Below, piece after piece: positions 7,098 through 13,406 of a DNA stretch of 64,000 bases. Source of the stretch: Myroides odoratimimus (lineage in GTDB: Bacteria > Bacteroidota > Bacteroidia > Flavobacteriales > Flavobacteriaceae); assembly GCF_030326305.1 (NCBI RefSeq), contig NZ_JACAKB010000004.1, positions 140,767 to 204,766 on the forward strand, written 5' to 3'. Position 1 is the first letter of the stretch; each line of letters starts with the position of its first letter. The translations under genes were made by a program, and so were the position numbers. Under the pieces are notes generated by a model. It saw only the letters and a list, made by a program, of their open reading frames with translations. It did not search any database and was not told the origin of the DNA.

Positions 7098-7436
7098 ATG
7101 GAAAACAATACAAACATAATAATCCCAAATGATTTTCAAAACATTGTTCCTACTCATGCATTAGTTACGAATGTTTTAATGAAAGATGGTACTCAAAGAA
7201 CTATTACTACTCTATTCTGTAAGAGTGAATTCAATTTTGAATATGTAAACAGAGGAGTTAGAGAAGGAATCTTTGCTCAAGATTGGTTACCAATATTAAA
7301 ATTACAAACAAATCTGTATGTGTTAAAAAATGGTATTCCTGAGTTTGTGAACTCATTTAAGGAAGATGATGAATCAATGACAGAATACTTTGAACGTACA
7401 ACTAAAATGTATAATAGACAAAATGAAAAAAAATAA
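7098..7436 (+). CDS. Small unknown protein, second of a paralogous pair
   Basis: 112 residues, homologous by eye to the 88-residue protein just upstream over about 60 residues, with an extra acidic and charged C-terminus (FKEDDESMTEYFERTTKMYN). The 3' end overlaps the start of the next gene by 14 bp. A tandem duplication that then diverged is the simplest explanation. Confidence 0.65.
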   Translation: MENNTNIIIPNDFQNIVPTHALVTNVLMKDGTQRTITTLFCKSEFNFEYVNRGVREGIFAQDWLPILKLQTNLYVLKNGIPEFVNSFKEDDESMTEYFERTTKMYNRQNEKK

Positions 7437-7749
7437 TAGTACCCCATCTAAGATATCTCACACTGTAAAAATGGAGTTGAAAAAAGAAATTTTTTATGAC
7501 ATGTTGAGAAATGGATCTACTCAAAAAGAAGCAGCTGAAAAAGCATGTATAACAGAAAAGACGGCTTGTAATTGGGCGAAAAAATGGAATGAAGTAAACG
7601 GATTATTTCATGAGTCCATTAAAAATATAGCTCTAAGATTAAGAGATGTAACAATTGAAAGAGACTTCTTAATTATAGAGGCAAGAAATCTAACGAAACT
7701 TTTAAAAGAACTTGAACAAAGCAAATTTGTAGGAAAATCAAAATTATAA
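7423..7749 (+). CDS. HTH protein, phage terminase-small-subunit-like or regulator
   Basis: The preferred start is ATG 7423 (MKKNNSTPSKISH), giving 108 residues. Residues about 19-60 read MKLELKKEIF-like then GSTQKEAAEKACITEKTACNW, a helix-turn-helix of the kind found in phage small terminase and Mu-like gp16-type proteins. A coiled-coil-like helix follows (IERDFLIIEARNLTKLLKEL). A large terminase is absent, so this may be a relic of a packaging module or a regulator. Confidence 0.6.
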   Translation: MKKNNSTPSKISHTVKMELKKEIFYDMLRNGSTQKEAAEKACITEKTACNWAKKWNEVNGLFHESIKNIALRLRDVTIERDFLIIEARNLTKLLKELEQSKFVGKSKL

Positions 7750-7754
7750 ATCAG

Positions 7755-8846
7755 ATGAATAAAACAGTGAGTTTTTTAAAAAACGTAAATGCGCAAATCT
7801 TTCCTAATCTTTTATCTAATGAAACTTTAAACATTAGTGCAGAGGCTAACAATGATGTAGCAGAGATTAGAATATCAGGTGTGATACATGAGTATCAAAA
7901 TTCAGCTAAAGCATTTAAAGAGCAGATAGACAATCTAATCAAACAGGGTATTAAAAATGTAAATCTCTATATCAATACACCAGGGGGAAATGTTTTTGAA
8001 GCAAATGAGATAGCAAACGAAATAAAACGCTTTAAAGGAACAATAAAAGGATATGGAGGTGCTTTAGTCGCTTCGGCAGGTTCTTATCTCGCAATAATAT
8101 GTAATGAGTTTGAAATGGCTAGTAATGGACAATATATGTATCATAAACCTCATGGGTTAATTCAAGGTAATGAGGATAAGGTAGCATCAGATCTAAAACT
8201 ACTACAGAACCTAACAAGTCAATATCGTACAGCATATTCAAATAAGACAGGTTTAAGTGAAAAAGAAATAGAAAATAGGTGGACAAAAGGAGATGTGTGG
8301 CTCTCTGCTCAAGAAGCATTAGAACAGAAGTTTATCACAAGTATTAATGAAGAACAAATAGGAGAACCAACTTCTTTTTATAAGGCAAATCACTCTTATG
8401 GCAATCATAGATTATTTGACTTGGACAGTATTAAATCTCTTTTAAAACTACCTTCAGATGCTTCTGAAACTCAAATACGAACAAAGATCAATACCATCTT
8501 AGAAGACTCTAGCAAGTACAGTGCTATGCAATCATCTAATAAACAAAATGAAAAGAATATAGTTTATACAATGGTTCAGAGTTTTATTGATTCAAAACAA
8601 ATTACAGCCGATACTAAAAGCCAATGGATAGATTTAGCTCTTAAAGACTATGAAGGTACAAAAGCAATATTAGCAACGCTTCCTAAACCATCAAGAACTA
8701 TTTACAATTCAGAAAGCATCGAAGAAAGAAGGAATTGGAAGTTAGAAGATTACTTAGAGAATGATCCTAGTGCTTTAAATGAGATGTCAATTGACGACCC
8801 ACAGAGATTTAAAAAATTAAACGACGAATATTATAAAAACAATTAG
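7755..8846 (+). CDS. ClpP-fold prohead protease with scaffold-like C-terminus
   Basis: The first ~200 residues of this 363-residue protein match the ClpP-like head-maturation protease family: INTPGGNVFEANEIANEI, catalytic Ser107 in GGALVASAGSYLA and His130 in YMYHKPH. Residues 230-363 are helical and charged, ending in a scaffold-type motif (DYLENDPSALNEM then DPQRFKKLNDEYY). In tailed phages such proteins cleave scaffold and capsid protein inside the procapsid. No major capsid, portal or terminase gene is present nearby, so the protease has no visible partner in this element. The gene itself is intact. Confidence 0.85.
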   Translation: MNKTVSFLKNVNAQIFPNLLSNETLNISAEANNDVAEIRISGVIHEYQNSAKAFKEQIDNLIKQGIKNVNLYINTPGGNVFEANEIANEIKRFKGTIKGYGGALVASAGSYLAIICNEFEMASNGQYMYHKPHGLIQGNEDKVASDLKLLQNLTSQYRTAYSNKTGLSEKEIENRWTKGDVWLSAQEALEQKFITSINEEQIGEPTSFYKANHSYGNHRLFDLDSIKSLLKLPSDASETQIRTKINTILEDSSKYSAMQSSNKQNEKNIVYTMVQSFIDSKQITADTKSQWIDLALKDYEGTKAILATLPKPSRTIYNSESIEERRNWKLEDYLENDPSALNEMSIDDPQRFKKLNDEYYKNN

Positions 8847-8851
8847 TAAAC

Positions 8852-9508
8852 ATGAATGTAACAGAAGTAAAGCCAATAGTTAATCAGAATTATATTGATT
8901 CGGCAGTAGAAAAGTTAGAAGCAGGAGCGTCATACTTTCAAGAATTTGTAGATGATTTTAATCAAATGGACATAGGAACAATGGAAGGCAATGATCTACA
9001 AGCTCTTTTTAATAATCCTAAAGAATTTGTATCAAAGAAACTCACAGGAGATCAACCAATAGAAATAAGTGGTAGAAAAATTCAAATTGACAAATATTAT
9101 GAGCTTTTAGAAAAACCACAAGCAATGGATGATTTTATTGAGAGGGTATTGGAACACTCTACTAGAAATAATCCCAATAGAGAATATAATACTGAAAAGT
9201 ATTTAATAAAAGAAAATGTAGTAGTAATTATTGACAAAGAAATAGAACGAATTACAGAGTTCAATACACTTTATTTCAATACAGATGAAGAAAAAAGGTT
9301 ATATCTATCATTAGAAATGATTTGTGAAGGAATAAACAATTTTAAAGCTGTAACTAAAGGTCCTTTCAATTTAGATAATATCTCGAATGATGAAATGTTA
9401 AAAAGAGGAAAATGGAAAAAAGGAGATCTACACTCTGAATATGTTGATTTTGAAATCAATGTTGATTATTTAAAAAGACAAATGAGAATATTAAGAAATC
9501 GTAATTAA
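8852..9508 (+). CDS. Unknown element protein, 218 residues
   Basis: It begins 6 bp after the protease stop. The sequence is soluble, acidic and mostly helical in its second half, with no signal peptide and no recognised motif. Its place between a protease/scaffold gene and a second scaffold-motif gene is where the major capsid gene would stand in a complete Mu-like phage. It is shorter than usual capsid proteins and does not look like one. Function unknown. Confidence 0.65.
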   Translation: MNVTEVKPIVNQNYIDSAVEKLEAGASYFQEFVDDFNQMDIGTMEGNDLQALFNNPKEFVSKKLTGDQPIEISGRKIQIDKYYELLEKPQAMDDFIERVLEHSTRNNPNREYNTEKYLIKENVVVIIDKEIERITEFNTLYFNTDEEKRLYLSLEMICEGINNFKAVTKGPFNLDNISNDEMLKRGKWKKGDLHSEYVDFEINVDYLKRQMRILRNRN

Positions 9509-9515
9509 TAGAACT

Positions 9516-9791
9516 ATGTACACAGAACAAGAAAAGAAAGAAATTTTAGCCAAAGGAGTAGATTACTTTTTAGATAATGATCCTCAGCAATTAGAAACTA
9601 TTGCTCAAAAAGATATCAATTTGTTTAATATGCTTAACGATAATCATTATGGTACTTCTAATATAGAAAGTAATTCAAGTAATAGTAATATAGAAGGAAT
9701 GACAAAAGAAGATATTGAGGCAATGTCTCCAGAGGAAAAAGGGCTATTATATCGAATAGATCCAAATGCATATTTAAAAATAATGAATTAA
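9516..9791 (+). CDS. Small protein with scaffold-like DP motif
   Basis: A 91-residue protein whose first 48 residues repeat the C-terminal motif of the protease/scaffold protein: DYFLDNDPQQLETI...FNMLNDNHY here, DYLENDPSALNEM...FKKLNDEYY there. A Ser/Asn-rich linker and a second related unit (EDIEAMSPEEKGLLYRIDPNAYLKIM) follow. It could be a free scaffold or assembly decoy, or the tail end of a deleted gene. Confidence 0.65.
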   Translation: MYTEQEKKEILAKGVDYFLDNDPQQLETIAQKDINLFNMLNDNHYGTSNIESNSSNSNIEGMTKEDIEAMSPEEKGLLYRIDPNAYLKIMN

Positions 9792-9801
9792 TAGGGAGTA
9801 T

Positions 9802-10200
9802 ATGGAAAAAGTCGAAACACTTCCAATTAAGTTATTTGTCATTACACTGCATACAGCAGGTAAGACTATAGAAGAAATTATAAAAGAGTCTAATGTCGCT
9901 CAAAAAATAGTTTTACGTTGGATAGCGGAATTTGAAGAGTTAAAAGAAAAGCGTTTAGATGTTTTATTAAATATGCTAAAAATTGATTCAGATGCTAAAG
10001 AACCTTTTCTTACTGTTTGGGATAGAATGATAATAAATCAAGAGCGTTCTAACTTACTTAAAGAGAATACTACGTTTACATACACTCAAGAGGGCGGAAA
10101 GATTAAGATATTATTTTTTGACTATCCTGAACCGCTTTTAGAGAGAATAAACAAAATCATTAAAAATGATAATATATGGTTGATGAAAGAATCGGAGTAA
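9802..10200 (+). CDS. Small HTH-containing phage-like protein
   Basis: 132 residues. The first ~45 residues contain an HTH-like segment (HTAGKTIEEIIKESNVAQKI then VLRWIAEFEEL). The rest is unassigned and ends in a beta-rich part. The start has AGGGAG 5 bp upstream. Its 3' end overlaps the DUF6046 gene by 25 bp. Function unknown. Confidence 0.6.
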   Translation: MEKVETLPIKLFVITLHTAGKTIEEIIKESNVAQKIVLRWIAEFEELKEKRLDVLLNMLKIDSDAKEPFLTVWDRMIINQERSNLLKENTTFTYTQEGGKIKILFFDYPEPLLERINKIIKNDNIWLMKESE

Positions 10201-10811
10201 GTGCTTTGTTTAAAAGAGTTTTTGGTATTAATACTCCTATCTTTTTACCCTGGGCATTTAAAAATGCTTTACCTCCCAATTTAAAGTATGATGATATAAA
10301 TACCAATAATGAAATTCCATTTGAATATAAAGCTAAAAATAATAGTTGGATGGGAACACCTATAATGTTTGAAGCTGAATTTGAAGGATTAAATTATAAT
10401 AATTATAAAGCAGATGGAACACTTGAAAAAATTCAGATGGAAAACTATAACTTACCTCCTGCTACTGTTTTTCAATTTAGAAGAGCTAAAAATATAGTTA
10501 GAACAAACGTCTTAGGATCAAGTGGAACAGTTAAAGAACTTTATGGTTATGATGATTGGGTAATTGATGTAAAAGGTATTTGTTTAACAACTCCTGATAG
10601 ATATGCAATGGATCAGTTAACGGATTTAATCAAATGGACAAATTTAGCAGACTCTATAAAAGTAAATGGTCATTTGTTTTCTATTTGCAGTATTGAAAAT
10701 ATTGTAATAAATGACTTTAACTTCAATATCCTTCAAGGATCAGATGGAGATGCTGTCTCATTTGAAATGCAATGGTTCAGTGATAATCCATCAGAATTTA
10801 AAATTTTTTAG
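10176..10811 (+). CDS. DUF6046 family phage protein
   Basis: 211 residues with the features I associate with DUF6046, a family seen in Bacteroidota prophages beside tail or baseplate genes: an N-terminal FLPWAFKN-like segment, a central IQMENYNLPPATVFQFRRAK stretch, then YGYDDWVIDVKGICLTT and a C-terminal beta-rich part with EMQWFSDNP. It is the last gene of the rightward operon and is followed by a strong terminator. The other tail genes are absent, so it is a survivor of a deleted tail module or has a separate role. Family call is from memory of the sequence pattern. Confidence 0.7.
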   Translation: MVDERIGVSALFKRVFGINTPIFLPWAFKNALPPNLKYDDINTNNEIPFEYKAKNNSWMGTPIMFEAEFEGLNYNNYKADGTLEKIQMENYNLPPATVFQFRRAKNIVRTNVLGSSGTVKELYGYDDWVIDVKGICLTTPDRYAMDQLTDLIKWTNLADSIKVNGHLFSICSIENIVINDFNFNILQGSDGDAVSFEMQWFSDNPSEFKIF

Positions 10812-10828
10812 AATTTCATTTGTTTTTA

Positions 10829-10865
10829 GAGGGAACTATCTTTTATTAGGTAGTTCCCTCTTTTG
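10829..10865 (+). terminator. Terminator of the main element operon
   Basis: A perfect 10-bp stem GAGGGAACTA/TAGTTCCCTC with a 12-base loop is followed by TTTTGTTTT. It lies 18 bp after the DUF6046 stop and separates it from the convergent minus-strand gene. Confidence 0.9.
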
Positions 10866-10872
10866 TTTTCTA

Positions 10873-11157
10873 TAGATTTTTATTCTCAACAAAACCACAC
10901 AATGTATTATAATGCTTAATAATCAATTCCCAAGTATATGTATCTATAAGTTTCTTTTTAGAATTATATGGATCTTTTAAATTTAGTAGCTCTTTAAGAT
11001 TGTGATTTATTATATCGATTTCTTTTTTGTTCCATAGTTTTGCACTGATAGCCATTAAATGTAATCTTCTTACTTTGTATAGTATGTATACATCATTAAG
11101 TAGGTTTGTAGAAGCGTTTTCAAGTTCATTCTTAAGAATTGTTATTGTAATATTCAT
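10873..11157 (-). CDS. Small unknown protein, possible immunity or moron gene
   Basis: I prefer the start MNITITILKNELEN at 11157 (about 94 residues); an in-frame ATG at 11178 adds seven residues. The stop is at about 10870-10875. The protein is helical and basic, with many Leu, Asn and Lys residues, and has no membrane segment. It faces the end of the main operon, and its promoter region contains the dyads at 11201-11254. No family recognised. Confidence 0.5.
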
Positions 11158-11200
11158 GATCAATAATTTAGTTTCCAAACTTAATAAGGCATTTTGTTTT

Positions 11201-11254
11201 AAGCTGTGACAGCTTAAAGGCTATTTAAATAGTATTTATAAGCTATTTAAATGG
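11201..11254. promoter_or_regulatory. Cluster of dyad operators in the right-end divergent region
   Basis: AAGCTGTGACAGCTT (11201-11215) is a 7-bp perfect dyad, CTATTTAAATAG (11221-11232) is a 12-base palindrome, and CTATTTAAATGG (11243-11254) is a near copy of it. They sit between the leftward gene ending at 10873 and the rightward small-RNA promoter at 11269. They are plausible operators; no binding protein is assigned. Confidence 0.5.
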
Positions 11255-11268
11255 TGTTTTAAAACAAA

Positions 11269-11299
11269 TTGTGTGTATCATATATTTGATTTACATTTG
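11269..11299 (+). promoter_or_regulatory. Bacteroidota-type promoter (TTG-N20-TACATTTG)
   Basis: TTG at 11269-11271 and TACATTTG at 11292-11299 are separated by exactly 20 bases, an excellent match to the Bacteroidota housekeeping sigma consensus (TTG about 19-20 bases before TAnnTTTG). The predicted start point is about 11304-11306. It would drive the short transcript ending at 11371. Confidence 0.7.
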
Positions 11300-11304
11300 C
11301 AATG

Positions 11305-11371
11305 AGCGAGGGGAACTTAGTTTGTCAAGCTCGGATCTAAAAGCCAGCATTAGTGTTGGCTTTTGGCTTTT
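11305..11371 (+). ncRNA. Candidate ~67-nt small RNA at the right end of the element
   Basis: A consensus promoter lies immediately upstream, and the stem AAAAGCCA/TGGCTTTT with a following T-rich tract (11339-11371) ends it. The only reading frame is a 12-codon one whose ATG (11302) lies just before the predicted start point, so a non-coding RNA is more likely than a leader peptide. Its unpaired part carries UUAGUUUGUCAAG (11317-11329), perfectly complementary to bases 13367-13379 just upstream of the DUF6266 gene. Expression is inferred only. Confidence 0.45.
11339..11371 (+). terminator. Terminator of the candidate small RNA
   Basis: Stem AAAAGCCA (11339-11346) pairs with TGGCTTTT (11357-11364), followed by GGCTTTTAT. 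This is a typical hairpin with a moderately U-rich tail. Confidence 0.65.
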
Positions 11372-11415
11372 ATATAAATAGATCATTAAAGAGAATCTTA
11401 CTACAAATCAATAAT

Positions 11416-11446
11416 TTGACTTATATACATACTTGTTTTATATTTG
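11416..11446 (+). promoter_or_regulatory. Promoter overlapping the start of the 11451 gene
   Basis: TTG at 11416-11418 and TATATTTG at 11439-11446 are 20 bases apart, matching the Bacteroidota consensus. The predicted start point falls at about 11451-11453, on the ATG of the next gene, so the transcript would be leaderless or nearly so. Confidence 0.65.
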
Positions 11447-11450
11447 TTCT

Positions 11451-11669
11451 ATGGCAAGAGAACTTACAAAGAGACAACATATAGATATCAAAAAGGAATT
11501 TGATAAGTTGTGTAGTATAAAAGAGTTTGGTGTGCAAAAGCACACAACAGAGTGGATTTTAAATACTGTAGCAGCTAAATTCTATAAATCTCCAAAAACG
11601 ATAGAAAATATTGTGTTTGGAAGGACTTATATACATAAAAAAGAAAAAAATCAACTAACACTTTTATAG
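11451..11669 (+). CDS. Small basic DNA-binding-like protein
   Basis: The start is ATG 11451 (MARELTKRQHIDIKKEF), 72 residues; the longer frame to 11433 would run through the promoter. The sequence looks like an HTH (TTEWILNTVAAKFYKSPKTI then ENIVFG) and is strongly basic. It sits alone between a promoter and a terminator near the right end of the element. I know of similar short proteins in Bacteroidota prophages but no function. Confidence 0.6.
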   Translation: MARELTKRQHIDIKKEFDKLCSIKEFGVQKHTTEWILNTVAAKFYKSPKTIENIVFGRTYIHKKEKNQLTLL

Positions 11670-11678
11670 TACTACAGA

Positions 11679-11717
11679 AAAAAGAGAGATAGAAATAAAA
11701 TCTATGTCTCTTTTTTT
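11679..11717 (+). terminator. Terminator after the 11451 gene
   Basis: AAAAAGAGAGATAGA and TCTATGTCTCTTTTTTT form a long stem with an AT-rich loop and a T run, about 10 bp after the stop codon. Confidence 0.8.
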
Positions 11718-11766
11718 GTATTTAAAGTAATTGAATGACTAATGCATTTATTAAATAACAACTAAA

Positions 11767-12420
11767 ATGATGTGGAGGATAATTTTACACTTTTTATATT
11801 TGCCTTTTATTTGCTTAAATATCTATGTTTTTTATCCATTAGCTAAGCTTATACTAAAAGAAGATTTAAAGCGCTTAAATGATACTCAAAACAGATTATA
11901 TGCAGATATAACAGAGTTAAAGAAACAGAATAAGGAATATGCTGAAGAACTAACCTTGATAAGCAACCAAAAAAAACGGTTTACTAAGTTTGTTCAAGAA
12001 GATAAACTTAAGAATTGTGATGTTTCACTTACAGAAAATTATGAGATTGTATTTATCTCAAAGTCTCAAACATCAGGAACAACCCTAAATTTATATGGAA
12101 GTGATAGTACTTATCATTATAGAGATAGTCATATATTCTACTCAAATATTTTTGATGAAGCTAAAAAGGTGGTAAAGATTCACGATTTAATATCCTATAC
12201 TATTAAAAAGGGGTATGCTAAAGCATTAATGATACAATTCATTAAAAATATGAAAAACGAAGGTGTTAATGTAATTAAAGGAGATCTGTCTCCAGTTGAT
12301 CAAGATAGTTTTTCTTGGTTAATTCCTTTTTATGAGTCTTTGGGCTTTACGTGTACATTATTTACACCTGATCCTACAAAGATGTTAGGTGAGATAGAAA
12401 TGGTTATTAAACAGAATTAA
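11767..12420 (+). CDS. Membrane-anchored GNAT-like protein at the right end of the element
   Basis: 217 residues. Residues 3-26 form one transmembrane segment (IILHFLYLPFICLNIYVFYP), 33-65 a charged coiled-coil-like helix, and about 140-217 an acetyltransferase-like domain (KKGYAKALMIQFIKNMKNEG, then SWLIPFYESLGFTC). The GYAKALM and FYESLGF elements are the usual GNAT acetyl-CoA-binding and C-terminal signatures, though the Q/RxxGxG/A loop is weak. It is the last gene before the right end of the Mu-like element, the place where phage Mu keeps mom, itself a GNAT-fold DNA modifier. That is only a positional parallel: a membrane anchor does not suit a DNA modifier. Substrate unknown. Confidence 0.6.
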   Translation: MMWRIILHFLYLPFICLNIYVFYPLAKLILKEDLKRLNDTQNRLYADITELKKQNKEYAEELTLISNQKKRFTKFVQEDKLKNCDVSLTENYEIVFISKSQTSGTTLNLYGSDSTYHYRDSHIFYSNIFDEAKKVVKIHDLISYTIKKGYAKALMIQFIKNMKNEGVNVIKGDLSPVDQDSFSWLIPFYESLGFTCTLFTPDPTKMLGEIEMVIKQN

Positions 12421-12527
12421 AGCGATATAACAAAAGCTTTAAATAGCTTTTTAAGCGTGTTTTTTGTGTTATTGATATAAAGAGTTAGTGAATAGTTTTA
12501 AAAGGCTATAAACAACACTTATAGTCA

Positions 12528-12560
12528 TAAAAAAAGCTAGTAGATTTACTAGCTTTTTGC
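12528..12560 (+). terminator. Terminator after the GNAT-like gene
   Basis: AAAAAGCTAGTA and TACTAGCTTTTT form a perfect 12-bp stem with a 4-base loop, followed by GCTTTT. It lies about 110 bp after the stop codon and just inside the right end of the element. Confidence 0.85.
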
Positions 12561-12631
12561 TTTTATATGCTTTATAGAGACACAGAAAATACACTTTTAA
12601 ATGTGATATTACGTTAATCTCTTACAAAAAA

Positions 12632-12666
12632 GTGGCACATTCCGTTTCTTAAAGTGGTACATTCCG
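12632..12666 (-). repeat. Putative right-end transposase sites R2 and R1
   Basis: GTGGCACATTCCG (12632-12644) and GTGGTACATTCCG (12654-12666) are tandem copies 22 bp apart. Their reverse complements CGGAATGTGCCAC and CGGAATGTACCAC match the left-end sites at 155 and 248. The opposite orientation at the two ends and the tight 22-bp spacing on the right mirror the MuA R1/R2 layout. Confidence 0.6.
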
Positions 12667-13048
12667 TTTTCGTGATTATAGTTTTAGTACATCGATGTAT
12701 CTCACTATTCTTTTGAGTCTAATCGTATATACACGATCTGTTAATCAAAGTTGTAATCTTCTTTTTAGACTTACTTGCTTTAAAAAATAAACACTCCTTT
12801 TTTTCATATTATCTTCTTAGTATAGCTATATAGCCTTTAGGAGTAGCTTTTCTAGATCCTTTTTTAGTTGATATTCTAGTGATAGTGGTCTCTGTATGAA
12901 ATAAATATGAAATATTACTATACTTTTTTTGTACTCTATTTTTGCTTATTTGCTTGTTTTTCAGTGTTGTACGTTTTATAATATAATTGTTCTGTTTTGC
13001 ATATATACCGTTCTATCCCTTTATAAGTCGGTGTTTGTCTTTAGTCCC

Positions 13049-13118
13049 TCGACTATTCGTGGAGTATAGTCCATGAATAGTGGACTAGGGAATTATTAGT
13101 CGATGGATGCTTCTCTTA
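13049..13118 (+). repeat. Interspersed ~70-bp repeat, copy A
   Basis: The unit begins TCGACTATTCGTGGAGTATA, contains GAATAGTGGA, and ends TTAGTCGATGGATGCTTCT. It aligns along its length with the reverse complement of 41204-41275. The ends TCGAC and GTCGA are inverse to each other and the interior has further imperfect dyads. The rest of 12692-13406 (about 700 bp) contains no gene I can support. Confidence 0.65.
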
Positions 13119-13406
13119 TTGATATAGAATTCTTCATGAAGTAAAAGTTTAGATAGAGTTAGCACAAACATTAATCTGTCAAAACGAATTATTTGTTAAT
13201 TGTTATTTTGAGAGAGTATTGGAGTTGATGCTTGATAAATAGTCTTTGTTTTTCTTTAAAAAGCTATTTGATTAGTTAAATAGTTGTATTTCTGTTTTTT
13301 ATATCTTGTGATAAGAAAAATTAGGAAAAGATAATTAGGAACAGGTAGAGGACAGTGGTGATTTGCCTTGACAAACTAATTGCGTCAATCAAAAACAATA
13401 CTAACT

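Larger units (their letters stand above)
129..12691 (+). mobile_element. Compact Mu-like transposable element (defective prophage or satellite)
   Basis: The interval carries a repressor/Ner-like switch, a MuA-type DDE transposase, a MuB-type ATPase, small phage-like genes, a prohead protease and a DUF6046 protein. The left (TGTTCTA..., base 129) and right (...TAGTACA, base 12691) ends align with each other as inverted ends beginning TGT[T/A]CTA and leading into GAATGTACC. No perfect 5-bp target duplication is visible (TTTAT on the left, TCGAT on the right), so the exact ends are uncertain by several bases; TG at 137 is an alternative left end. At about 12.5 kb it is roughly a third the size of phage Mu and lacks recognisable terminase, portal, capsid and tail genes. 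The interior is supported by gene content; the ends are inferred. Confidence 0.75.

Noticed and set aside
11302-11340. 12-codon leader peptide
   Set aside because: The ATG is at or just before the expected transcription start, and there is no gene placed for attenuation right after the terminator; a small RNA is the better reading.
124-12696. 5-bp target duplication flanking the Mu-like element
   Set aside because: TTTAT (left) and TCGAT (right), or TCTAT with the alternative left end, are similar but not identical. I do not count this as proof of the ends.
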